A stretch of 64,000 nucleotides of DNA from Collinsella sp. (GTDB taxonomy: Bacteria > Actinomycetota > Coriobacteriia > Coriobacteriales > Coriobacteriaceae). Positions 8,810 through 17,358 of the stretch are shown in pieces; within the stretch, counting starts at the first letter, position 1; every line of letters starts with the position of its first letter. The notes beneath the pieces are model-generated. The model made no database searches, was not told the DNA's origin, and worked only from the letters and a program-made list of their open reading frames with translations. The position numbers and the translations under genes are program-made. Location: assembly GCA_019414205.1 (NCBI GenBank), contig DXML01000012.1, forward strand, positions 136,360-200,359. Direction: 5' to 3'.

Positions 8810-11800
8810 ATGGCGCAGGGGACGTTTGTGCAGGCGCTCCGGAAAGAGGCGGCGCTGAGCGGCACCTTTATGAAGGGCCGCTCGCTCATGCTCAACGGTG
8901 CCGTGCTGTCGATCGAGGACAGCGGCTCGCGCTTCTCCAAAAACGTGACGGTCGAGGGCACGGTGCGCGGCTCGCGCGGTGACCTGTACAAGACGCACGT
9001 GGCGCTCGACATGGACGAGCACGAGGTTATCGACTACGACTGCGACTGCCCCGCCGCATACCGCTATCCCGGTATGTGTAAGCACGCCATCGCCACGGCG
9101 CTGGCGTACCTGGACGCCAGCGGCATTGAGCCTGTTGAGGGGCTGCGCACGCCGGTTCGCACGTTTGCGGCGCAGCCGAAACAGCCCGCGCGCGCCGCGT
9201 CCGCCGCGCCGGCCGTCAACCCCAATTTTCCCTTTCCGGCGCCCGTCCCCACGAGCCCGAGCCTTGTGGCGGCGCTTTCCGATCTTTCGGACGCGCGCAT
9301 GGATGAGCTGGCGAGCATGCGCCGCAAGCTTGCCGGTGCCGTTGATCCCGACGCCCCCAAAGCGGCGTTGGAGCCCTCGTTGGTGCCGTACTACAATCCG
9401 CTGTTCGCTGACCGCTTTAGCTGGGCGCTCGAGTTCCGCATTCGCTGTGGATCGGTCTCCTACGTGGTCAAGGACATCGACGGCATGGCCGATGCCTACG
9501 TGCGCGGCGGCACGTTCTCCTATGGCAAGAAGCTCACGTTTGTCCATTCACCTGAGGCCTTTGACGAAACATCGGCAAAGCTGCTCAACCTTGTTGCGAC
9601 GACAGTTGCCTATCTCGATGACATCACAAGCTCGCGTTCGGCGTCGTACGACTTTGCCCGCAGTGGTTTTGTTGCCGAGCGTCAGTTGCCGCTGTCCGAG
9701 CATAGCATCGTATATGTGCTGGACCTGCTGCGCGGCCAGACCATCTCCTTTGAGCCCGCCTGGTCGCGGGGGATGACGACGCATCGCACCTACGACGTGG
9801 CGGTTGAGCTGTCTCCGCAAGGGGAGGACGAGGCATCCGCTAAGCGCCCACCGCTGCTTGCCGCCAAAATCGCGCCGGCGGCTGGTGGTAGCTATGACCT
9901 GCGCCTGCCCGCCGATATGTACTGCTTTGCGTCGGGCGATGCCGCCTACTTGGTTGACACGCGCCGCGCGCGCCGTACCGACGCTGCATTTGCTCAGCAT
10001 GCCGCACCTTTTTTGTCGCGCTTGCTGCCGTGCCGCACGCCCGCCCATATTGCCGCCGAGCAGGTGGGTGAGTTCTGCCGTATGGCGCTGCCCATTTTGC
10101 GCGACTATACCGACCTCACCGCGCCCGCCGCGCTCGATACCGTGGCACCCGAGCCGAGCTTTGCTATGGCGATCGGTGTCGACGATGGGCTCGTAACCTG
10201 CAAAATTACGGTTGCCTACGGCGATTGGTCGGCGGATCTCTTTAGCCTGGGCGCTCCGGGCAGCCCCTTCGAAGAGCAGCGCCCCGGTGTGCCGCCCCGC
10301 GACGAGGTGGCGGAGTTTCGCGTTATGGATACGGCGGCCCTGTACTTCGATTTCTACGAGGGCGGTCTGGCGTTTGAGGAGCGCGATGACGCCCGCTTGT
10401 TCTGCCTGCTGACCGAGGGCCTGTCCGCCCTGTCCGAACTGGGTGAGGTCATGCTCAGCGACCGTCTGCGCCAGATCTCGGTCCGCCCCGCGCCCAAGCT
10501 CTCGGTTCGTGCGACCGTTAAGAGCAACCTGCTCGATGTCGAGCTGGGCGCGAGCGGACTTTCGGCCGCGGACCTTGCCGTCTATCTCGATTCGTACAAG
10601 CGCCACCAGACGTTCGCGCGCCTTACGTCCGGCGACATCATTCGCCTGGATGAGGGTGCCCGAGCCGCGTTTGGCCTTGCCGAGGATCTGGGGGTCGATG
10701 CTGTCGACCTGCTCGACGGCGTGTCGCTTCCCGCATCGAGTACCCTGTTCGTCGACAGCATGCTTGCGCGCACGCCCGCGCTCGAAGCCGATCGTGACGC
10801 TGCATTCCGCCGCACCGTCGAACGCTTGGATACGCTCGGCAAGATGGACTTTACGGTGCCGGCATCTTTCAAGGCCACGCTGCGAAGCTACCAGGTTGAC
10901 GGCTATCAGTGGCTCGGCTCGCTCGAACACCTGGGCCTTGGCGGCATCTTGGCCGATGATATGGGCCTGGGCAAAACGCTCCAGATGATCGCGCATATCC
11001 TGGCGCGCGTGGAAGCGGGGGACACCAAGCCCACACTCGTGGTATGCCCGGCCTCACTCGTGTACAACTGGACTGCCGAGCTGGAGCGCTTCGCGCCTTC
11101 GCTCGACGTGTGCGCCATTGTGGGCGCCAAGGCTCAACGCCGCGTGCAGATCGCCGGCGTGGCCGAGCATAGCGTGGTCGTGACGTCGTATGACCTTATG
11201 CGGCGCGATATCGACGAGTACGTTGAGCAGGATTTTGCCCGCGTGGTGCTCGATGAGGCCCAGTACATTAAAAATCCGCTCACGCAGGTGGCGCGCGCCG
11301 CCAAGCGCCTGCCTACCGGCGTGCGCTTTGCCCTGACGGGCACGCCCATCGAAAACCGCCTGTCCGAGCTCTGGAGCATCTTCGACTTTTTGATGCCGGG
11401 CCTGCTAGGCACGCGCGAGTCGTTTGCCAAGCGCTTCGAAAGCCCGGTCGAGCACGCCGAGGGTGACAGCGCCGCTCGCCTGCAGGCGCTCGTGTCGCCG
11501 TTTGTGCTGCGCCGCGTAAAGGAAGACGTGGTGGCCGACCTACCCGAGAAGATCGAAGACACCGTCATGGCGCAGCTCACCGGCGAGCAGCGCAAGCTTT
11601 ACCTGGCAAACCAGGACCGCATCGCCCAGCAGGTGCAGCACCGCGAGGCTGGGGAGTTTAAGAAGGACAAGCTCAAGGTGCTCGCCGAGCTCACCAAGTT
11701 GCGCCAGATCTGCTGCGACCCGCGTTTACACTACGAGGATTACAAGGCGGGGAGCGCCAAGCTCGATACGTGCATGGAGCTCGTGCACGGCGCACTCGAC

Positions 11801-12274
11801 GGCGGGCATCGCATCCTGTTGTTCAGCCAGTTTACGGGTATGCTCGATATCATCGGTAAGCGCTTGGCCAAGGAGGACATCGCCTTCCTTAAGCTCACGG
11901 GCGCTTCGTCTAAGGAGAGCCGCGCCAAGATGGTCGCGCAGTTCCAAGCGGGCGAGGTTCCGGTCTTTTTGATTTCGCTCAAGGCGGGCGGCGTGGGCCT
12001 TAACCTGACGGCGGCCGATGTGGTCATTCACTACGACCCGTGGTGGAACGTGGCGGCGCAGGATCAAGCGACCGACCGCGCGCACCGTATTGGCCAGCAA
12101 CATACCGTGACCGTGTACAAGCTCATCGCTAAGGACACGATCGAGGAACGCATCATGCAGATGCAGGAGTCCAAACGCGACCTGGTCAACAGCGTGCTCG
12201 GCGGCGACGGCATCTCGTCGGCGCTGTTTACCCGCGAGGATGTTCTGGCGCTGCTCGGCGGCGACGGGCGCTAG
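8810..12274 (+). CDS. SNF2-family helicase with N-terminal SWIM zinc finger
   Basis: This is a Swi2/Snf2 DNA translocase of about 1154 residues. Near residue 80 is a SWIM zinc finger (CDCPAAYRYPGMCKHAIA, pattern CxC-CxH). After a long poorly conserved middle region comes the motor: Walker A ADDMGLGKTLQ near 715, the DEAQ box VVLDEAQYIKN near 813, LTGTPIENRLSELWS, and the helicase C motifs KAGGVGLNLTAADVVIHYD and TDRAHRIGQ. Such proteins remodel protein-DNA or RNA polymerase complexes; the target here is unknown. The frame extends upstream to a GTG at 8792. I prefer the ATG at 8810 because GGAGGA lies 5 nt before it and the extra six residues are not motif-like. It is probably co-transcribed with dnaE. 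Confidence 0.92.
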   Translation: MAQGTFVQALRKEAALSGTFMKGRSLMLNGAVLSIEDSGSRFSKNVTVEGTVRGSRGDLYKTHVALDMDEHEVIDYDCDCPAAYRYPGMCKHAIATALAYLDASGIEPVEGLRTPVRTFAAQPKQPARAASAAPAVNPNFPFPAPVPTSPSLVAALSDLSDARMDELASMRRKLAGAVDPDAPKAALEPSLVPYYNPLFADRFSWALEFRIRCGSVSYVVKDIDGMADAYVRGGTFSYGKKLTFVHSPEAFDETSAKLLNLVATTVAYLDDITSSRSASYDFARSGFVAERQLPLSEHSIVYVLDLLRGQTISFEPAWSRGMTTHRTYDVAVELSPQGEDEASAKRPPLLAAKIAPAAGGSYDLRLPADMYCFASGDAAYLVDTRRARRTDAAFAQHAAPFLSRLLPCRTPAHIAAEQVGEFCRMALPILRDYTDLTAPAALDTVAPEPSFAMAIGVDDGLVTCKITVAYGDWSADLFSLGAPGSPFEEQRPGVPPRDEVAEFRVMDTAALYFDFYEGGLAFEERDDARLFCLLTEGLSALSELGEVMLSDRLRQISVRPAPKLSVRATVKSNLLDVELGASGLSAADLAVYLDSYKRHQTFARLTSGDIIRLDEGARAAFGLAEDLGVDAVDLLDGVSLPASSTLFVDSMLARTPALEADRDAAFRRTVERLDTLGKMDFTVPASFKATLRSYQVDGYQWLGSLEHLGLGGILADDMGLGKTLQMIAHILARVEAGDTKPTLVVCPASLVYNWTAELERFAPSLDVCAIVGAKAQRRVQIAGVAEHSVVVTSYDLMRRDIDEYVEQDFARVVLDEAQYIKNPLTQVARAAKRLPTGVRFALTGTPIENRLSELWSIFDFLMPGLLGTRESFAKRFESPVEHAEGDSAARLQALVSPFVLRRVKEDVVADLPEKIEDTVMAQLTGEQRKLYLANQDRIAQQVQHREAGEFKKDKLKVLAELTKLRQICCDPRLHYEDYKAGSAKLDTCMELVHGALDGGHRILLFSQFTGMLDIIGKRLAKEDIAFLKLTGASSKESRAKMVAQFQAGEVPVFLISLKAGGVGLNLTAADVVIHYDPWWNVAAQDQATDRAHRIGQQHTVTVYKLIAKDTIEERIMQMQESKRDLVNSVLGGDGISSALFTREDVLALLGGDGR

Positions 12275-12375
12275 CCTCGCTCATTATGTGTTCATTTGCG
12301 ATGCCGTGGATGGTTCGCGCGCCTTTGGGCATAAGAAGCATCGAGAACATCGGCACATCAGCAAAGGAGAACATC

Positions 12376-12738
12376 ATGGCGAAATTCTTTAAGGACCCCG
12401 ACGGCAAGCTCATTGCCGCCCTTGGCAACGACGTTGCGACCCCTGCGGGCTGCACGGAACTGACCGCGAACACCGAGGACGCGGCGCACGAGAAGCACGT
12501 GCCCGTCGTCGAGAGCGAGCGCGACGGTCACGTGATCCGTGCGCGCGTGGGCTCGGTCGAGCACCCTATGGTGCCCGAGCACTACATTGAGTGGATCGCC
12601 CTTGAGGCCGAGGGCCGTCTGGAGGTCCATTACCTTGAGCCCGGCATGAAGCCCGCGACGTTTTTCGCGGGCGGCTCCAAGACCGGTACCGTCTATGCCT
12701 ACTGCAACCTGCATGGGCTGTGGTCCGCGACGTTCTAG
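12376..12738 (+). CDS. Superoxide reductase (desulfoferrodoxin family)
   Basis: This 120-residue non-heme iron protein reduces superoxide to peroxide without making oxygen, as is usual in anaerobes. The catalytic domain has the Glu-Lys-His-Val-Pro signature (EKHVP), the HPMVPEHYIEWI histidine motif and the Cys/His ligand pair in CNLHGLW. These are the residues expected for the square-pyramidal Fe(His)4Cys centre. The N-terminal 40 residues lack the four-Cys desulforedoxin centre, so only the one-iron catalytic site is present. The start is the ATG at 12376, with an AAAGGAGA site just before it. It stands alone, with a hairpin terminator downstream. Confidence 0.93.
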   Translation: MAKFFKDPDGKLIAALGNDVATPAGCTELTANTEDAAHEKHVPVVESERDGHVIRARVGSVEHPMVPEHYIEWIALEAEGRLEVHYLEPGMKPATFFAGGSKTGTVYAYCNLHGLWSATF

Positions 12739-12784
12739 GAGCGCGCCCCCGCTCGGGGTATCATAGCTAGCATATGCACATGCG

Positions 12785-12816
12785 AGCGCCGACCGCATCA
12801 TGCGGCCGGCGCTTTT
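12785..12816 (+). terminator. Intrinsic terminator after superoxide reductase gene
   Basis: A 13-bp stem (AGCGCCG...CGGCGCT, one mismatch) with a 3-nt loop is followed by TTTT. It lies between the superoxide reductase gene and the NAD-synthetase-like gene. Confidence 0.7.
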
Positions 12817-12855
12817 ACTGCGATAGCGACGGTTTACGACGGAAAGGGCTGAGCC

Positions 12856-14841
12856 ATGAAGCTCGCGCTTGCACAGATCGATATGCGCCTGGGTGATATT
12901 GAGGGCATTTGTGGCCGCATCGAGGACCAGGCTCGTCTGGCCCACGAGCGCGGGGCGCGCGTGCTGTGCGTTCCGGCTCCGCTCTTTATGGGCGCCATGC
13001 CCGGGGGCCTGGTGGGTGCTGCCGACTTTGAGCACGACATGCTTGCCGGCTTGACTGGTGTCGCCGAGCGTATCCAGGAGCTTGACATGATCTGCATCGT
13101 GCCCGCGGCGGTTTCGTTTGAGGGCCAGCCGCTGCTCGACTACATGATGCTCAAGGACGGTCATGTGGTGCCGGCCCGTTCGAGCATTGCCCTGCAGCGT
13201 GGCGAGAACAACGACGCGCGTTGGGCGCCGCCGGTGTTCGACGTGGACGGCGTGCGCATTGCCGTGATTTTTGACTTGGACCGCGAACTCGAGATGTTGC
13301 CGACCGGTGTTGACCTCATTGCGTATTTCCAATTCAACGCGTTTGACATGACCGACCGCGAGACTGCTGCCATTGCCGCCGTTCGCAGCGGCGCCTACCG
13401 CAAGATCGCATCCAAGCGCAGCGTGTGGTTTGCCTGCATGGCGCCGGTCGGTGCCTATGACGAGTCGGTGTATACCGGCGGTTCGTTTGTGCTCGACGAC
13501 TGTGGTCGCGTGGTGGCCCAGGCGCCGTGTTTTGAGGAGAGCCTGCTGGTTCAGGAGATTCAGCGCGGCGTGATGCTCGATGCCCTGGAAAATCACGAAC
13601 TGCCCGAGTTCCGTTCCGAGGAGTGGCTGTGGCAGGCGCTGGTGCTCGCTGTGCGCGACAACGCCCGAGCCCACGGTGCGTCGCGTGCTGTGGTGGCACT
13701 CGAGGGTGACTTGCCGTCGTCCCTGCTGGCGGCGCTGGCCGTCGACGCTCTGGGCCCGCGTAATGTGATTGGCCTGGTGCTGGGGCGCAACCGTATTTTT
13801 ACGCCGGCGCAGGAGGAGGTGGAGGCCGCCCGCTGTGCCGCCGTCCGCGCCATCGCCGAGCGTCTGCACATTCGCACCGTCGAGCGCGATGCACCGGATG
13901 CGGCGCGTGTGCTCGATCGCGACGTGTCGGCGGGTGATGCCGAGCGTCTGCGCTCGCGCACGCTGGGCCTCATGCTGGAGGACACGGCGCTCGAGCTGGG
14001 TGCGATGGCGCTGAGCCCGCTTTCCAAGACCGAGTACGCGCTGGCGGCGCCCGCCCTTTCCGGCGGCTACCAGGGCGACTTTGCGCCCTTTGGCGATGTG
14101 TATCTGTCGACGCTTGAGTTTGTGGCACGTGTGCGCAACCGCACGTCTGCCGTGGTGCCCCAAGAGCTCGTGACGCTCAACGCGGTGGAGGATTGCATGG
14201 AGCGCGTGCTGGCGCAAGCGCTCTCGACGCTCGACGGTCCGGTCGACATGCTCGACCGCGCGGCGCAGCTGCTCGGTGGGCTCGAACCGGGTGAGGTCGA
14301 TGGCGCGCTCGAGGCGCACGTGGACCGCAATCGATCTTTCGACGACATCCCGATGGCCGCTGGCAAGCCTGAGGCCTGCTCACTGCTGCTGATGCTCGTT
14401 CGACAGGGTGAGGCTGCCCGCCGCATGTTGCCGACGGCGCCGATCGTCTCGTCCCGTTCGTTTGCCGAGCGCTCCTGGCCGTACATGCTCGCGTGGTCCG
14501 ACCTGGGGCTCAACGGCAAGGAGCGTATGACGGTCGATTCGTTGGCGCGCGCCGAGGTGCGCCGTTTTGCTGACGAGGATACGAGCGAGCGCATGCGAAA
14601 CGAGATGATGGGCGTGCTGGGCGAGCTACTGGGTATTTCGCCCGAACAAATGGAGGAGTTGCGCTCTGAAGACGGTCAGCGTCGTTTACACGAGGGAATG
14701 AAAAAGTTCGAGGGCGAGGTTCAGGACGCCATCGATAAGATGATGGGCGGCCAGGGTGGCCCGCAGGGTGGGCCCCAGGGCACGCCGATGCCGCATCCGC
14801 CGGTGGATCCGAGGCAGTTCCCGTTCTTTAGCCAGAACTAG
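12856..14841 (+). CDS. NAD synthetase-like protein lacking catalytic residues (probable pseudoenzyme)
   Basis: The 661 residues follow the architecture of glutamine-dependent NAD+ synthetase: an N-terminal nitrilase-fold domain (1-240) and a C-terminal synthetase domain (about 260-540). Family text is clear in YTGGSFVLDDCGRVVA and in LSKTEYALAAPA...GDFAPFGDVYLSTLEFVARVRN (split here). The catalytic positions are altered. The nitrilase Glu (usual PE) is Ala41, the Lys region reads VPARSS with no Lys, and the Cys is Phe139 (AVIFDLD). The ATP-pyrophosphatase loop SGGxDS is replaced by EGDLPS (283-288). About 80 extra C-terminal residues end in a Gly/Pro/Gln-rich tail. The fold appears kept but neither activity looks possible, so a regulatory or structural role is inferred. 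It precedes ruvCAB on the same strand. The ATG at 12856 has GGAAAGG upstream. Confidence 0.75.
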   Translation: MKLALAQIDMRLGDIEGICGRIEDQARLAHERGARVLCVPAPLFMGAMPGGLVGAADFEHDMLAGLTGVAERIQELDMICIVPAAVSFEGQPLLDYMMLKDGHVVPARSSIALQRGENNDARWAPPVFDVDGVRIAVIFDLDRELEMLPTGVDLIAYFQFNAFDMTDRETAAIAAVRSGAYRKIASKRSVWFACMAPVGAYDESVYTGGSFVLDDCGRVVAQAPCFEESLLVQEIQRGVMLDALENHELPEFRSEEWLWQALVLAVRDNARAHGASRAVVALEGDLPSSLLAALAVDALGPRNVIGLVLGRNRIFTPAQEEVEAARCAAVRAIAERLHIRTVERDAPDAARVLDRDVSAGDAERLRSRTLGLMLEDTALELGAMALSPLSKTEYALAAPALSGGYQGDFAPFGDVYLSTLEFVARVRNRTSAVVPQELVTLNAVEDCMERVLAQALSTLDGPVDMLDRAAQLLGGLEPGEVDGALEAHVDRNRSFDDIPMAAGKPEACSLLLMLVRQGEAARRMLPTAPIVSSRSFAERSWPYMLAWSDLGLNGKERMTVDSLARAEVRRFADEDTSERMRNEMMGVLGELLGISPEQMEELRSEDGQRRLHEGMKKFEGEVQDAIDKMMGGQGGPQGGPQGTPMPHPPVDPRQFPFFSQN

Positions 14842-14927
14842 GGCAGACGGAAACATTGCGGGAGAGATTCTCTTACACACATTGCTTCTGCCGAATCTAT
14901 CTTGCTTTAAGCACTTTGGCCCCGTTG

Positions 14928-14936
14928 TGTTATTCT
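14928..14936 (+). promoter_or_regulatory. Extended -10 promoter candidate for ruvCAB
   Basis: TGT followed by TATTCT matches the extended -10 form and lies about 70 nt before ruvC. No good -35 box is seen. Confidence 0.4.
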
Positions 14937-15005
14937 AGAACAGACGTTCGTGAATGATGCGCGGGGCCTTGTCTTGCGCTGTGCTTGTGGCGAGGGGAGG
15001 CTGGC

Positions 15006-15527
15006 TTGGTTATCTTGGGTATCGACCCCGGTTTGGCTCATACGGGTTGGGGGATTATCGAGGAGCGGCGTGGCGAGGTTCGCTGCCGTGCCTATGGCTG
15101 TATCGAGACCAGTGCCGGAAGTCCGCTCGCGGTGCGCCTGTCGCATATCGCCCATGACCTTAAGGGTGTCGTCGAGCGTTATCGACCCGATACCGCTGCT
15201 ATCGAGAGTATCTACTTTGGCGCCAACGTTCGCTCGGCCATCCCCACGGCGCATGCCCGCGGTGCCGCGCTCGTGGCGCTTTCGGAGTGCGCGCTCGAGA
15301 TTGGCGAATACACGCCTATGCAGATTAAGCAGGCTGTGGTGGGTACCGGTGCCGCAGATAAGCGGCAGGTCGCCTACATGGTGCGCACGCTCACGCAGCT
15401 CGACCACGACCCGCATCCCGACCATGCCGCCGATGCCCTGGCCTGCGCCATCTGCCACGTTAACCTCAGCCGCACCCGGGCGCTTACCGGTGGCGAGTTC
15501 TATCAACAGAGAGGAACCGGATACTGA
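15006..15527 (+). CDS. ruvC: Holliday junction resolvase RuvC
   Basis: This endonuclease (173 residues from the chosen start) cuts four-way junctions made during recombination. The acidic active site is complete: Asp in ILGIDPGLAHTGWG at the N-terminus, Glu in AAIESIYFGAN, and the paired Asp in HPDHAADALACAI near the C-terminus. I chose the TTG at 15006 because GAGGGGAGG ends 5 nt before it and the protein then begins MVILGIDPG, as in the family. The TTG at 14985 would add seven unlikely residues. The stop overlaps the ruvA start by one base (TGATG), so ruvC-ruvA-ruvB form a tight operon. Confidence 0.94.
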   Translation: MVILGIDPGLAHTGWGIIEERRGEVRCRAYGCIETSAGSPLAVRLSHIAHDLKGVVERYRPDTAAIESIYFGANVRSAIPTAHARGAALVALSECALEIGEYTPMQIKQAVVGTGAADKRQVAYMVRTLTQLDHDPHPDHAADALACAICHVNLSRTRALTGGEFYQQRGTGY

Positions 15528-16147
15528 TGATCTCCCAGCTCCACGGAACGCTTGTCGAGGCCACGATGAGCTCTGCTGTCGTCGACGTGTCGGGCGTTGG
15601 CTTTGAACTCGGCATCTCGGGCAGCACTGCCGCCACGCTGCCTACGCCCGGCGGCGAGGTTCGCCTCTATACCCGTATGCAGGTGCGCGAGGACGCCATG
15701 ACGCTCTTTGGCTTTGCTTCCAAAGACGAGCGCACAATGTTTGACCGGCTCGTGTCCGTGTCGGGTGTCGGTCCGCGCCTGGCGCTTGCCGTGCTTTCCA
15801 CCTATACCGTGGGACAACTGTATTCTCTGGTGATGGCCGAAGACGACAAAGGCATGGCTAAGGTGCCCGGTGTGGGCAAAAAGACCGCCCAGCGCCTCAT
15901 CTTGGAGCTCAAGAGTACCTTTGCCAAGGACAAGGGCTTTGTTCCGGTCGACGTAATTCCCGGTCAGGTTGCGATGCCGGTTCCCGCCGCCGCTCCCTCG
16001 GCGATCGATGACGCCCGTGCGGCGCTCCTTTCCATGGGCTTTAGCCCGCAGGAGACCGATGTCGCTCTGAGCGGGTATGATGGGCAGGATATGCGTGTCG
16101 AGGATCTGCTCGGCGCGGCGCTTAAGCGACTCGGAATGGATGCGTGA
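15527..16147 (+). CDS. ruvA: Holliday junction branch migration protein RuvA
   Basis: The 206-residue RuvA binds four-way junctions as a tetramer and loads the RuvB motor. The N-terminal OB-fold domain is followed by two helix-hairpin-helix motifs (VSGVGPRLALAVLS and VPGVGKKTAQRLILELK). A linker leads to a C-terminal three-helix domain (ARAALLSMGFSPQETDVAL) that contacts RuvB. Length is normal. The ATG overlaps the ruvC stop and the gene's own stop overlaps the ruvB start, which indicates translational coupling along the operon. Confidence 0.95.
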   Translation: MISQLHGTLVEATMSSAVVDVSGVGFELGISGSTAATLPTPGGEVRLYTRMQVREDAMTLFGFASKDERTMFDRLVSVSGVGPRLALAVLSTYTVGQLYSLVMAEDDKGMAKVPGVGKKTAQRLILELKSTFAKDKGFVPVDVIPGQVAMPVPAAAPSAIDDARAALLSMGFSPQETDVALSGYDGQDMRVEDLLGAALKRLGMDA

Positions 16148-17214
16148 TGTGGGAAGCCGATGACTCTCAGGACCTGTGGGCGACGCCCGGCAACTCGCCG
16201 GCGGCATCCATGGCGCACGGCGAGCGCATGGTGGGCTCGGAGCTGACGGCCGAGGACCTCGATGTCGATCGCACTTTGCGCCCCCAGCGCCTGGACGATT
16301 ACTGTGGCCAGGAGCATATCAAGCAGAGCCTGCGCGTGTTGATCGAAGCGGCGCAGAGCCGTGGGGAGACGCTCGACCACGTGATCTTCTCGGGTCCTCC
16401 GGGCCTGGGCAAGACCACGCTGGCCACCGTAATCGCCAACGAGTTGGGCGCTCAGATAAAAACGACGAGTGGCCCGGCTATCGCGCGTACGGGCGACCTG
16501 GCGGCCATCCTTACCAACTTGCAGCCGGGTGACGTGTTGTTTATCGACGAGATCCACCGTCTTAACCGCTCGGTCGAGGAGGTCCTGTATCCCGCTATGG
16601 AGGACTTTGCACTCGATATCGTGATCGGTAAAGGCCCGGCCGCACGATCGATTCGCCTGGATATCCCCAAGTTTACGCTGGTGGCGGCAACGACCCGCTC
16701 GGGTATGCTGACTGGCCCGCTGCGCGACCGCTTTGGCATTTCATATCGCCTGGATTACTACACGGTCGAAGAACTCGCGCAGATTGTGACGCGCTCGGCG
16801 TCCATCCTGGGTGTGACAATAGACCATCCGAGCGCGCTCGAGATCGGCTCACGTTCGCGTGGCACGCCGCGCTTGGCTAACCGTTTGCTCAAGCGCGTGC
16901 GCGACTATGCGCAGGTGCGTGGCAACGGTCCCATTGAGCTTGATATTTGCCGTCAGGCGCTCGAGTTCTTCGAGATCGATGAGCTTGGTCTGGACTGGAT
17001 GGATATTCGCATTTTGGAGACACTCGCTAAGACGTTCTCCGGACGTGCCGTGGGCCTGACAACGCTTGCCAGCGCGGTGGGCGAGGACCCGGGAACGCTC
17101 GAGGATGTCTATGAGCCCTATCTGCTGCAGTGCGGCTTGATGATTCGCACGCCCCAGGGCCGCCAGGCAACGCTTCGCACCTTTGAGCACTTGGGGATTG
17201 AACCTACCATTTAG
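16147..17214 (+). CDS. ruvB: Holliday junction branch migration ATPase RuvB
   Basis: The 355-residue AAA+ ATPase drives branch migration together with RuvA. It begins with a variable tail, then the family entry LRPQRLDDYCGQEHIKQ. Walker A is GPPGLGKTTLA, Walker B is LFIDEIHRLNRSVEE, sensor text is VAATTRSGMLTGPLRDRFG, and the winged-helix C-terminus contains TLASAVGEDPGTLEDVYEPYL. The ATG at 16147 overlaps the ruvA stop by one base; a GTG three bases earlier is also possible. It is the last gene of the ruvCAB operon. Confidence 0.95.
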   Translation: MWEADDSQDLWATPGNSPAASMAHGERMVGSELTAEDLDVDRTLRPQRLDDYCGQEHIKQSLRVLIEAAQSRGETLDHVIFSGPPGLGKTTLATVIANELGAQIKTTSGPAIARTGDLAAILTNLQPGDVLFIDEIHRLNRSVEEVLYPAMEDFALDIVIGKGPAARSIRLDIPKFTLVAATTRSGMLTGPLRDRFGISYRLDYYTVEELAQIVTRSASILGVTIDHPSALEIGSRSRGTPRLANRLLKRVRDYAQVRGNGPIELDICRQALEFFEIDELGLDWMDIRILETLAKTFSGRAVGLTTLASAVGEDPGTLEDVYEPYLLQCGLMIRTPQGRQATLRTFEHLGIEPTI

Positions 17215-17309
17215 GGCGCTTTGTTTTGGCGGGCTGTTAAGCTATCGCTGAGCATTGGATAAACATATCGCCATTCATCGGTTACGGGTGTTTTACTATT
17301 GCGCGCCCG

Positions 17310-17318
17310 TGCTATGCT
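17310..17318 (+). promoter_or_regulatory. Extended -10 promoter candidate for fhs
   Basis: TGC followed by TATGCT lies 40 nt upstream of the fhs ATG. The same TGC-plus-hexamer pattern precedes several other genes in this window. Confidence 0.4.
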
Positions 17319-17358
17319 GAATTGGTCTTTTTCTCATTCGGTAACGAAAGGATCGCCC

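Noticed and set aside
12358..14319. 653-codon minus-strand open frame opposite the NAD-synthetase-like gene
   Set aside because: Arg/His-rich shadow text with no recognisable fold; the plus-strand frame has clear family motifs and a ribosome site.
17215..17358. Possible tetrahydrofolate riboswitch before fhs
   Set aside because: The leader is short and lacks the conserved THF riboswitch sequences; only an extended -10 box is visible.
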